Positions 49,195 through 59,293 of a DNA stretch of 64,000 bases are shown in pieces. Source of the stretch: Pohlia nutans (Eukaryota; Streptophyta; Bryopsida; Bryales; Mniaceae). Every line of letters begins with the position of its first letter. Position 1 is the stretch's first letter. The position numbers were made by a program, and so were the translations under genes. The notes below the pieces were generated by a model. The model saw nothing but the letters and a program-made list of their open reading frames with translations. It was not told where the DNA came from and searched no databases. The DNA is taken from contig CM040087.1 of NCBI GenBank assembly GCA_022496805.1, positions 4,972,001 through 5,036,000 on the forward strand, read 5' to 3'.

Positions 49195-49728
49195 GGAGGC
49201 TTGTCTTTAGAGAACTTAGGAATCACACTGAAATTGGTCTCTCGGTACCGAGAAGGTCTAAGTGACCAATTTCGCCATCAGATTACTACTAGAACACGAT
49301 CGTAGGGCTGTCTTGGAGGGTATCATAGGGCTGCTAGCTTCTTTTGCAATTTCTGACTACAATTTTTAGAATTTTGGGGCGTGTAATATACCGTTGGAAA
49401 GGTATTGAAAATACCTTTCCAATGATATATTACACGCCCCAAAATTCCAAAAATTGCAGTCGGAGGCTTGTCTTTAGAGAACTTTGGAATCACACTGAAA
49501 TTGGTCTCTCGGTACCGAGAAGGTCTAAGTGACCAATTTCGCCATCAGATTACTTCAAGAACAAGATCGTAGGGCTGTCTTGGAGGGTATCATAGGGCTG
49601 TTAGCTTCTTTTGCAATTTCTGACTACAATTTTTAGAATTTTGGGGCGTGTAATATACCGTTGGAAAGGTATTGAAAATACCTTTCCAATGGTATATTAC
49701 ACGCCCCAAAATTCCAAAAATTGCAGTC
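49195..49728. repeat. 267-bp tandem duplication carrying a foldback hairpin
   Basis: Unit 1 is 49195-49461 and unit 2 is 49462-49728, almost identical. Each contains one CTCTCGGTACCGAGA palindrome and a near-perfect hairpin of about 50-nt arms (TTTTGGGGCGTGTAATATAC with its reverse complement, centred on ATTGAAAAT). The hairpin is the core of the CACTA-type MITE family at 56245-56548. The duplication must postdate that insertion. Confidence 0.85.
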
Positions 49729-50053
49729 GGAAATTGCAAAAAACAGTGGCTGCGCGCGTAGTGGGCAATGTTGCAAATTGTGCCCAATTCGACCTCTCGG
49801 TACCAAGAGGGTACTTGGAGCTCCAGGGGCAGCATGCGGAAGCTTTTTGAATGTTGTTTTTGAATTGGAATTAATACTCCTTCAACTGCCATTTCTTTCC
49901 CACTTAGTCGAGTTCTCGCCTTCTGAGAGCCTCACGGTACCGGCAGGCTCAATTCCCTCCCCCACGTTAGTTGCGATTTTGCTTTCTCTCTACAACAGTT
50001 GTACTATGTCTTGGTAATATGTGTCAAAGACTAATGTCATGCATAAAACTACA

Positions 50054-52394
50054 GGATTCTCATGAAGCCCTGCCACACGATGAATGTTGGGGCGATTCCC
50101 AGGGCAATGACGGATTGTCAATTGATGACACTGAGGTCCAATTTCAAAGGAAACATAAACTGAATTCAAATGCTGTAATCCAGAGTCTTCTCTTTTTGCC
50201 TGAAACAAAGAAGTATCAACTTCTAATTCCTCTATGCAGGATGGTTCCTCTTCCTCTAGTCAGGTCGATTCTTCAGTCAGACATAAAGAGGCTTGAGCAA
50301 GATTTTTGGTCTGGCTATAGGGGTGGTGATCGATGTTTCTATGTTTCCATTGCTTATGACCATGGCGCTTCTATGGATGTTTCCGAGGATCTTATGGGCA
50401 CTTGGAATAAGCACTGGATTCAGAGAAACTCAGAATTTGAGGAGTTCTTGAGGCTTCATCCCGACCTCTCAATTATTTCATACAACACCAGAGGCCACTG
50501 TAGCAAAGCCTGAGAAAGGCAAGCGGGGTAAGAGAAAGGCTTCCGAATCACATGCTGCCGCTGGCTCTTCCAAGAAGTCCAAGCCAAAGCCTCGAGATGC
50601 AGCCCCACCCCCCGTCGCAGTTGCTCTAGTACAGGTACCTTCTGCAGAGATCGCCAATGCTAACCGATCAAACTTCCAACCCTTTGTGTCTTCATTGAAT
50701 TTTTTGCCGTCCCAGGTTGTTGCTCAGTGTTCCCTCGGTGCTCGCAACCACGGCATCCACTCCCAAGCTCTAGTTCTCAACGAGTCCCTCATCTCGCTTG
50801 GGGAGTTGAAGCTCAAGAGCGACTTGACACCAGCTCCGTGGACTCAAATTCTAGAGTTTGCTAAGAAGGTCTTTTCCATAATTTTGTATTTAGATGTCAT
50901 AATTGTTTCTTCATATATTGGGAATGTTTGCACTAAATTGTTTCTAACCTTGAATACCTCGGTTTTAATTGCTTCCAGGTGGGGAAATCAAAATCTCGCA
51001 AGTTAGGGGGCGTGGTGAATCCCGATGCATGCCTGGATATGCTCATTGCGGATATCCCGGACAACCTTCCTGTCCCTGGCATTTCTAATCCGTCCACTAC
51101 AGTTCCCGACTAGAACAAGACCAATGTTGACGACTTTGTGGAGATCATGTTTGCCTATGCCGTGCAACACTTGTTCGATGATGGAGCTATCTTAATGTTC
51201 CTTCTTGAGAGTCCTTCTATACGCAAGGATGTGCTTGGTTGGGCTACTGAATATAGCTACAATATGTACAAGGGTTGGTGGGGCATTAATAAGCTTTGAC
51301 TCACCTCCTTTAGAGATCCTGCGTGCACGGTAATGACTTTGTCACCTCCCCTACATCCTTCTCCATTATTTATTAATTTCTTCCACCCATCATGATTTCT
51401 TGTATCATTTTAAGAATTCCATTTCAACTATGCCAATGCAAACACAACGCTTTTGGGTATTGTTATTTGTCTAGGAGAGCATCAAGGACATTCTAGTTCA
51501 GTCCAAATTTGTGCTGCGAATCATTCCTGAAGTGCAGGACGCAGGGATTGATTTAGAAGCTGATGATCTCCTACACAATTTCACGACTTCCAAAAGCCAA
51601 TTGATGAATGGGAGTATTCCGTGGAGGGGTGCTCGTGAGAAGGATCCCCGATTTCTTCAAGTCCTCATCGAAGCTTCCTCTAACCTTGGAGATGTGGTAC
51701 TGGATTAGAATGCGTCTACTGGTGAGTGTACACTAGAGAAAATTTGATTCTGGCATCACTTATACTGCATGGAATCATTCTGAATTACTGTGCACTGGAT
51801 CTACTTTGCAGGAACCTCCATTCATGCTTGTCGCCTGATTGGACGCCATATCATTGCCCTAGAGCCCGACTCCGATATCTTCAAAGGAGTGCTTGAGGCA
51901 CTCATGGACCCTAAGATTTCCCCTTCTCCATCTAATATCAAGAGGGTACCTCCTCTTGCCATCAACGACGACGACGTCCCGGCCGTGAAGGTCAAACGGC
52001 CGAGATTCTGTAAGTAAGTTTAACTCAATTCTTGCTTCATTTACTTCACTACTACTATCTTCTGTCTTCTATCCTCTCTTCATTGACAATTACGGAACGT
52101 CTTTTCCAATTTCTGATGCACTACTCCCTTCAATGATGCAAAAGTACAAGGGTCCGTGGTATTTGAGGTCTATTGGAGGATATCAAAAGTCCCGATGATT
52201 CATTTGTTCTACCTTGCTATATACAGCCATTAGCTCATGTCTTTGTAGAAGAACCTCCCAAAAGCTCTAGTGGTATACAATCAAAGTTAAGGAGAGTTGG
52301 ATTCGGAGTGCATAGGTTCTTAGATTTGGATGCAAAGGTTTGTTTCTCCTCTGGTAGTTCTCCTAGTTCTAGCGACTCCTCGGATTACAGTTGA
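50054..52394 (+). pseudogene. DNA methyltransferase-like gene with a ParB-like N-terminus (decayed)
   Basis: Modelled exons 50054-50868, 50979-51329, 51475-51721, 51812-52009 and 52168-52394. The N-terminal part has a ParB-like look (VPLPLVRSILQSDIKRLEQD) but lacks the DGNHR-type motif I would expect after it. A lysine-rich linker follows. The C-terminal half runs VDDFVEIMFAYAVQHLFDDG, then RFLQVLIEASSNLGDVVLD and, across an intron, ASTGTSIHACRLIGRHIIAL, matching the order LLERLIxASSxxGDxVLDPFxGSGT..A..LGRxxIGIE of N4/N6-amino DNA methyltransferases. It ends in a Ser-rich tail. Damage: TAG at 51111-51113 and 51706-51708, each directly after an Asp and before Asn; TGA at 51297-51299; a one-base frame change near 50480-50505. 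No DPPY motif is visible. Inactive unless stops are read through. Confidence 0.6.
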
Positions 52395-52809
52395 CTATAC
52401 TGACAATTTTCAAATGTATATGTATTTCTGCCATCTCTACCGGTTGGAAATTCTATTTACATATTGTCCAAAATAGGCCCGTATCCACGCTTGTATTCCA
52501 ATGCATTATTTATATCCACTGACTGTGACTCTCACAATGCCTACATTAAGTGACATGATATTTCAATGTTTCGTTCTTTGTTGTGTCTAATTTCCTATGT
52601 ACCCAACATCAACATTCAATGTAGATTCTAAACCACCTAATTGGTATGTACCTCTCGGGTGGGAACTCCCACCAAACAATTACCCTATAGCCACAGAAAT
52701 AGGGTCTTTTGTGTGAATTGAGTCGGAAACATTTTCCAAAATTCATCTTCGGACCGCGGTTATAGGGCTTGTTTCACTGAACATAGTCTCTAAAAAAACT
52801 ATGGAGTTA

Positions 52810-52846
52810 CCGCTCACTGCTCACTGCTCACCGCTCACCGCTCACA
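52810..52846 (-). repeat. Right subterminal heptamer array (ACCGCTC)
   Basis: ACCGCTCACTGCTCACTGCT, CACCGCTC, ACCGCTCAC in tandem, the reverse complement of the GAGCGRT array at 45440-45482. It lies about 350 bp from the right end of the large element. Confidence 0.75.
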
Positions 52847-53566
52847 CGACAGCATTCCTGAAGAAGAGAACACAATACAAAAAAACAAAACAAGATAACA
52901 AACTTCCAAACACAAGAAATACTGCATAATACATGTGCTGTATTTGTAAGTATTTGTTGTATTTTGAGGTATTTGCAGTATTTTTGCGTTTTGTTGATAG
53001 GTATTTTGATAGTTGTACAATTCCAAATTGAAAATTTCTTTCTCTGAAAGGTGCGTAATGTATGTGGGCAAATTTGAACTTCAAAACTGAAGTTCAAATT
53101 CTTCACGGATTCTCTGCTATCTGCATTTCGAACGTTGCAGTGACCATAAAGGGTCCATTGCAGTGACCATGTGGTCAGCTGGGCACTAAAGGGTTAAGGA
53201 AAACACAAAAAGGATTACAAACCTCCACAAAACGGATTACAAAGGTACATTGATCATAGTTATTAGTACGTGTGAGTAATTAGTGTCATAAGATATTAGT
53301 GTGTGTGAAAATATTTGCAACTTTGACTAAAAATTTGTGTATATTTTACAATTTACAAAGTTTGAAATTAGTTTACTTGTTTTAATTAAATTTTTATTAT
53401 TGGAAAACAAAGTTTTAGAGTTGAATTTGAATTCTACATTGAATAGGTACCTTCCTGCAACTATTTCACTCTTCAATTGTAGCATCGCTATAACAAAGCA
53501 AATCTTAAAGCTAGCAAAAGCATCAACAACATATTGGATATTTTCACCTCTTGGCACGTGTCATCA

Positions 53567-55652
53567 CTAACTTCCTAGAAAATGCCGACCAAACCAACAA
53601 AAAATCAACAATTCTCTGTTGTTGTGGGCACTGGTGGTCACAACTTGACACATTTAACAATTTATCGTAAAGGGTTCAACAAATACCTCCCCGTTTCTGT
53701 TAGTTTAGGCACTACAAAAATATTATGACCGAATCAACAAAAATTCAACAAGTTTTAATTAATCACTGGTTTTATAAATGTTGAAAGGTGCATCAGGAAG
53801 CATCAAATATTCAAAAACATGAGAAACTAGATTGCAAAATAGAAACTATAGATTAATTCTTTGAAAATAGAGTCAACAAGTTCATTATATATAAAAATGC
53901 AGTAATAATATATATAATAAGAGCATAATAACAATATGTAATTATGTATAATTATATATAATTATTAATGCTGATTGTAATGCAATTCTAAAAGAATTAA
54001 TCCTCAAAATGGCGAATGGTGTTCAGTCAACATCACTTTTTACTTAACTCACATTTATAATCTCTTTTAATTCCATTTTTAGCATGATTATTTCTTAATT
54101 TAAATTGGTTCTATTTTAAAAATATATAAATGCCTCTAAAATTTTGTTTTAAGATTGAACACCAAAAACTTTTTAAGAGTTCATCAAATCAACATTTTGT
54201 TTTTTGGAGAATAAAATTTTGTATGATTAATCAAAATGTTTTCTTCATGAATTCTTAATTGAATATTTCCAAAAAAAAATTAGTATCAATTTACACGCAA
54301 TAGTTGCAAAGTTTTTATTAGTCATATGCAGTAGGCAAACAATCTTTTTGTCACTAGTTTTTTATGAAAATGGACAGTTTTTTCAAACTGTCTTCTACCT
54401 GGAAAGATGTTTATTTCTAGATTGTCTATGCATGTATTCAATTATAGTCCGTGTTAAATCTATCGATAATAGTTTTAAAATGAATTTATAAGTTTATCCT
54501 TTAAAAATTCTTTAAAAATTCATTAAAATTTAGCATTCAAATTTTGGACAATGAAAAAGGGAAGACAATCTTTTGTTTAGAGTCTTGTACTACAATTTTC
54601 AAAAGTGTAATCATACAAATCAAAAAATATGTAATAAAAAATTTTGACTGATTTTCTAAAAGATCAAAATCACAATGACATTGTGGGTAAAAGATTCAAA
54701 AATCTTTTGTTTTGCAAAAGTTATGCACATTGGAAAACTAATAATATGTTTTTCTTAACTTTCCTTTTACTTCAAATCATTAGGAAAAATGGGAATTGTT
54801 TTTACCAAATTTTCTTATTTAAGAATATTCCTTGTTACAACACCTATGCATCATGAAAATAGACGTCAAAAAAGTTTTTCTAGCAAAAGTTATGAACATT
54901 TGAAATTAGATAATGTGTTTTTTTAATTCTCTTATCACTTCAAAATTATTACAGAAAATATGATGAATTTTGTTTCAAATACACTTCTTTAAATAAATTC
55001 CTCGTTACTATATCTACACACAAAAAAATGTTTAAAAATGTTTAGTTTTGCAAAAGTTATGAGATTTTGAAAAGTCACAAAACAATTTTAAGCGTTGATT
55101 TGTTTGATTAATGCTATATTATCCATTTTTTACAAAGCACATGCATGTGTGAGAGATAGGGGAGATGGTTAGTAGAGATGATCTCTATTGTCCGTGAAGT
55201 CTTGGGTTCAAATCCTCTAAGTGCACCACAAGTGAGGTAGCAATTTGATTTGGTGATTTGACTTCACGTGGTAAATGGATTGTAACGTGGCAATTTGACT
55301 TGATATAGTAAATTAGCATTTTTTCTTAGGTATAGGATTTTTTTTTTCGATTTATTTTGTCTAAATTAATAGATTTTTTCTCATCAAATCAACAAATTTT
55401 TGTTGGCTCATAACAAAGACAATGCATCCAAAACAACTAAAGGGAACAACACTTTTCAATTCAATTTTTGTTGATTTGGTCACAACATTTCTTCACAAGG
55501 CTAAATTCACTATTAGAAAATGGCAACCAAATCAACAATAATTCAATAACATTTTATTGTTTCGTACACTATAATGACCGTTTTCACTGATTTTCAAACT
55601 TTTTGTTTGATGGTAAAAAAAATTCATTTGATTTCTGTTGGTTTAGGCACTG
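53567..55652. repeat. AT-rich block bounded by 140-bp direct repeats with CACTA-like ends
   Basis: A unit from CACTAACTTCCTAGAAAATG to TTCTGTTAGTTTAGGCACTA (53567-53714) recurs as CACTATTAGAAAATGGCAAC to TTCTGTTGGTTTAGGCACTG (55512-55652). Inside, CACTACAAAAATATTATGAC plus CGAATCAACAAAAATTCAAC (53711 on) faces its inverse near 55460-55505. The 1.8-kb centre has three diverged units with TTTGCAAAAGTTATG (54710-55060). No ORF. Confidence 0.45.
55150..55310 (+). mobile_element. tRNA-related SINE, second type
   Basis: A-box-like GATGGTTAGTAGAG and a perfect B-box-like GGGTTCAAATCC (55207-55218) lie about 35 bp apart, as in an RNA polymerase III promoter. A body with GTGCACC, TTGACTTCACGTGG and AACGTGGCAATTTGACTTG follows. 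No intact clover-leaf, so it is not a tRNA gene. The 3' end is not defined. It differs from the TCTA-tailed family. Confidence 0.55.
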
Positions 55653-56244
55653 TAAGAAAAATTGTGACTTAGTTCTAGTTATCATGGTGTCTGCTACCTA
55701 CGCAGAACAAGAGAAATCATTTGATCGGGGGCAAGGGTCTGATGTCAATGTCTCCTCTGACAGTGAGAGTTTAGTCTCATATTATGACATCATTTTGGAC
55801 ACTGCTCAAGTTAATAGCACTTAGTCAAATCGGTTGGCAGTTGAAACACCCTAGCATGATACGACTGCATCAACTATAGTCGGCGAGATGAACCCGTCAA
55901 TTGCACTAATAGAATTGAACCAAAATATGGCAAGGTCTTTGACTGGAGAAAGACCAAGACCAAGAACAACACTTAATACTAACGTAGAGGGAAGATCGTT
56001 GTTTTGCTATTTCAATTCAAGCATGAATGTAGTAGATGGACGCCTTCTTGAGTATAGGCAACCACTTACAATATATGAGGATTTGCACATCCGACGACAA
56101 AGGTACTTATTGCTACTGTGCTTGCCAAACCAATAGTGGCAATGGACCCCTTTGTACATATAGGGTCAATGCCAATCAATTGCATACAGCTGTGACGTCC
56201 GAGTGGTCCCTTGGAAGTTCCTTTTATAATTCAAGAGCCGAATA

Positions 56245-56548
56245 CACTATAACAAAACACGGTAAAAAAAGCTGCATTCAAAATCGATTGCGGTTCTCCT
56301 TGCCACGTTTTTGTGCATGCACGCGTAGTAGGTTGTTAGCTTCTTTTGCAATTTATGACTACAATTTTTAGAACATTGGGGCGTGTAATATACCATTGAA
56401 AAGGTGTTTTCAATACAAAGTTCAAAAATTTGCACTTGAAAAATGAAAAAAAAAATAGCTACTTGGGTAGTGGATCTACACAAAAATGTGGCAAAATGGA
56501 CCGTAGTCAATTTTGAGTGCGGCTTTTTTACTATGTTTTGTTATAGTG
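56245..56548. mobile_element. CACTA-type MITE
   Basis: Perfect 15-bp inverted termini CACTATAACAAAACA/TGTTTTGTTATAGTG and a 3-bp duplication ATA (56242-56244 and 56549-56551), as in CACTA elements. The subterminal GCATTCAAAATCGATTGCGG faces GTCAATTTTGAGTGCGGC. The core TTGGGGCGTGTAATATACCA is the hairpin seen twice near 49.4-49.7 kb. Confidence 0.85.
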
Positions 56549-56883
56549 ATAGTAGTATGGATCCAAAGGCTTTTCTTGAATGACTTCACAAAAGGAAAAA
56601 AGTAACAAAGGAAAGTAGAAGGCTAAGAAGGTACATAAATCGAACACTGTCAACGGTCTAGGAGAAGGTATTGGCTCTACTTCAAGTGCCTCCCAATCCT
56701 TGCTTTCAACTCAAAGTGGCTCAACTTGAGTCATTCATGCATACAACAGTGAATACGTAAATTGTTCCGATGAGGAGATGATGTACGTCCTTAGCAACGA
56801 TGATTTTGAGGAGGTTCTAATAGCACCTTTACTAAACCTAGTACTAAGGCGTTGACTGTCACAAATATAGAACCCTTTACAGA

Positions 56884-56960
56884 CTTCTAGAAGCTTTCAG
56901 AATCTTTAGGAAGTTTTCACCATCTTCTAGAATCTTCCATAAGTTTTGGGTGGGTCACTC
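56884..56960 (+). promoter_or_regulatory. Heat-shock-element-like stretch, left copy
   Basis: CTTCTAGAAGCTTTCAGAAT and CTTCTAGAATCTTCC show alternating GAA/TTC units. GGGTGGGTCACT follows. An inverted counterpart with GTGACCCACCC lies at 57526-57620, so the two may be the ends of one element. Confidence 0.4.
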
Positions 56961-57537
56961 TTCATATATTTTGGGTACCACGTGCGGCGAGGGGGTGTTT
57001 TTAGGGGGGCTATTTACCTCCTAGTTGAAATTAAAAGGACCCCTATAATCACTTAATGGGGAAAAATGGCCTATATTATGAACTCTATCATTTTTTATAA
57101 AACGATGACCAATGCAATTTTTTATATGCTATCTTCCTTGTAAAGGCTTAAATATAATCTAAAAGTAACATGACTTTAAATTCAGGTGGACGAAACTGAG
57201 CTTTCATCCACTTCTAGACCTTCTTTTATACCTCCGCGCAGTTGACCGCCCTTTCCTACCAATTGTGCTCCAGCTGTTTCCCCCCCAAAACAGACTGTAC
57301 TCAGTTTAATACCTTGGATCCCATTCGCAATTCCCTAAATTACATGTACTAAAATCATAATGGACCAGAATTGTGGTGTACCTACATTATTTATAATGGC
57401 CTGTACTCTTTCATTGCATTCTATCTTATTTGTAATTTTTTTATAAATTCTTATAAATTTTACCTATGATGAATAAAACCCAAACTATTTTCTGCCGCAC
57501 GTTGTTTGTAAAATGCAGTAAGTGACCCACCCGAGCC

Positions 57538-57620
57538 ATAAATTTCTAGAACCTTCTATAGTTTTCTAGAATGTTCTATAATACTCTTGATCCTTCCTAG
57601 GAATTTTCATAGTCTTTAGG
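57538..57620 (+). promoter_or_regulatory. Heat-shock-element-like array upstream of the hAT-like ORF
   Basis: TTTCTAGAACCTTC (57543-57556) and TTTTCTAGAATGTTCTA (57562-57578) fit the nTTCnnGAAnnTTCn pattern. Looser units follow. A TATATATA box (57692-57699) lies about 115 bp downstream and the ATG at 57870. Confidence 0.45.
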
Positions 57621-57869
57621 AAGCCTCATCAGAAGCTTTTTTAGTTATTAGAAGTTTTTGTAAAAACATCTTTAAAGTCTTTATAAATTAGTATATATAG
57701 GAGATGAGACGGGGTACTCTTCAGTCTTGTCAGCACCAACTAATCCCTAGTGTTACCTTGTCTTGTATATTGTTCAATTATCAATTTATTTCAACATACC
57801 TTTTTGAGAGTCACTCTTGTATTCCATTGCACTTCTTGTTCTTAAGTTCTTGTGTCCCTGAAATAAACA

Positions 57870-58217
57870 ATGCGAGGCATCCCGGCAAGGTTACCTCGGG
57901 CAAAGATGACTCGTAGTGAAGATGGACTTATTCAAGGCGTGGAGTGCCTCATTTGCAATGAAGGGGAAAGAAGAAAGAAGTTCTTTAAAGCAAACTACGA
58001 CACCTTTACAAAGCATATTGATCGTCGCAAAGTATTGAAAGATACAAGAGGAGTTGTCAAAAAGGACACTTGGTATTATTCAAAGAATTGTACGTATGCA
58101 AAAAACGCAGTATTGTATGCAACGCGCTACCTTCAAACAATGTACCGACTCGTCCGGAATGAGTTAGGAGAGCGTGCTCATAAGTACGCCCAATTCGCTA
58201 CTATTTTCACGTTCTAA
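57870..58217 (+). pseudogene. hAT-like transposase N-terminal zinc-finger fragment
   Basis: A 115-residue ORF from ATG to TAA. Residues about 26-75 hold a BED/TTF-like finger: GVECLICNEGERRKKFFKAN, then TFTKHIDRRKVL and a WYYSKNCTYAKNAVLYATR block. These match the CLVCN...TFKKH..RR....WYYNKACRHVKNE pattern of a plant and animal hAT-related family (from memory). The rest of the transposase is not continuous: a TTAA MITE (58267-59173) follows, and a piece of the catalytic region appears at 59294-59404. A HSE-like array and TATA box lie upstream. Now a relic. Confidence 0.55.
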
Positions 58218-58266
58218 ATGATGGTTGACCAATGACAAAGTATGAAAGTTTACAAAGCTTGCTTAA

Positions 58267-59173
58267 CCCCTAAAGGACCAGGACCGTATTCTCACAAAAA
58301 ACCATGAACAACGCAGCATTTGGAAGTTGCAGAAGAAATCATATGTTTTTTTTTTTCTTTCATCATTTAACCGTAAGATCTAATACCCAACTTGAATTTT
58401 CATGTGAGCACAAAATTTGAGAGCAAAATGACCATTAGATTCTTAGATTATAAGGATCAAAGTTGCAAAAGAAGATTTTTTGGGGTTCAATCCGGTGACA
58501 AATTTGAACTTTAGAAATCAATATCTTTTTTTTGAATGGGTTAGAAATTCATTGAATGGCAAGGCCATGTTAACAATTGAGTTGAGTCTTCAAATATAAA
58601 ATCTTGTAAGAAAAAAGCTCATATTTTTTCACAAAACAATTACTAGAAGTGGGAACAAAGTGAAAGGAAAAAGAAAATCATTAATAAGTTTGACATGGAA
58701 TTGTAAAATGTCAATCATAACGGTGAGAATGTTGTACTTGGAAATCTTCACCCAGTGCCTTTTATTTCATTAAAAAATATTGAAAATTGAGTTCAGAAAT
58801 GAGTTTCAAAGTTTTTTTTGTCCAAACTGCCCAAAAAACAAATCTCCTCATAACTTTTATCCCATTGCTCAAAATGGGTAGATTTAAAGCTTCATTTGTA
58901 GATAAAGATCAACCAATCATGAATCAAAAAAGAAATTTTGAAAAAGAGTAAAAAATATAAAAAATTCTTGTTGCCCGATCTCGCTTCAAAAACTTCAAAT
59001 GCTTATAACTTTTGCAATACTTATCGGAATGACATGAAACGAAGTGCGACATGTAGAGTGTAGTTTTTGGAAGCTACACTGAAATTTTCATTGAAAGTTT
59101 TAAAAATATGAGGTCCCTAGAGGCTGCCCAAAAAGTGGAACGACCAGAATATGGTCGCTCAAATATTTAGGGG
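58267..59173. mobile_element. TTAA MITE (0.9 kb) splitting the hAT relic
   Basis: Starts CCCCTAAAGGACCAGGACCG after TTAA (58263-58266); right end ATATGGTCGCTCAAATATTT followed by AGGGG, then TTAA (59174-59177). The GACCAGAATATGGTCGCTC subterminal word matches the left end of the 37614 element. Non-coding. Confidence 0.75.
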
Positions 59174-59293
59174 TTAACTTCATGAATGTATCTCACATGC
59201 CGAAGAAGAAAAGGACCAAAAACTTTGGGTGGAACATGGCAAAATTGATGTATGTAAGGTGAATGATACCATAAAAGAAGTGATTAAAATGCG

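Larger units (their letters stand above)
47327..49946. repeat. Cluster of CTCTCGGTACCGAGAGG palindromes
   Basis: Ten sites: near 47327, 47911, 48711, 48957, 49021, 49105, 49239, 49505, 49793 and 49931. The best copies (48957-48974, 49105, 49239, 49505) read CTCTCGGTACCGAGA. Others keep the centre with one or two changes (GGTGCC at 47911, AGTACC at 48711, GGTACC-AAGAGGG at 49021 and 49793). Two of the ten (49239 and 49505) are copies of one another through a 267-bp tandem duplication. No such site was noticed outside the 44.9-53.2 kb element. Confidence 0.8.
44936..53197. mobile_element. Candidate 8.26-kb TTAA transposon carrying SWIM and methyltransferase-like genes
   Basis: TTAA at 44936-44939 is followed by CCCTTTAGTGCC; the mirror image GGCACTAAAGGG precedes TTAA at 53194-53197. 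Inside both ends lie tandem GAGCGRT heptamers in inverted orientation (45442-45480 and 52810-52846). Near them are matching words: GACCTATTTCCGTGG and GACCTATAACCGTGG at 45580-45620, mirrored by sequences near 52690 and 52755. Coding content: a SWIM-like ORF on minus (45867-46106) and a methyltransferase-like gene on plus (50054-52394). Ten CTCGGTACCGAG-centred palindromes lie at 47327-49946. No recognised transposase is visible, so it is either non-autonomous or uses an unfamiliar transposase. That all this is one unit is inference from matched ends; an 8-kb coincidence of a 12-bp inverted repeat plus TTAA is unlikely but not excluded. Confidence 0.6.
53198..57869. other. Repeat-rich stretch right of the large element
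   Basis: Contains paired 140-bp direct repeats flanking an AT-rich block (53567-55652), a tRNA-like SINE head (55150-55290), short ORFs with no family (55600-56240, 56580-56840), a CACTA MITE (56245-56548) and inverted heat-shock-element-like stretches (56884-56960 and 57530-57620). No gene is supported. Confidence 0.5.

Noticed and set aside
55150..55230. Possible tRNA gene
   Set aside because: A and B boxes are present but the arms do not fold into a clover-leaf and no anticodon arm is evident; a SINE head fits better.
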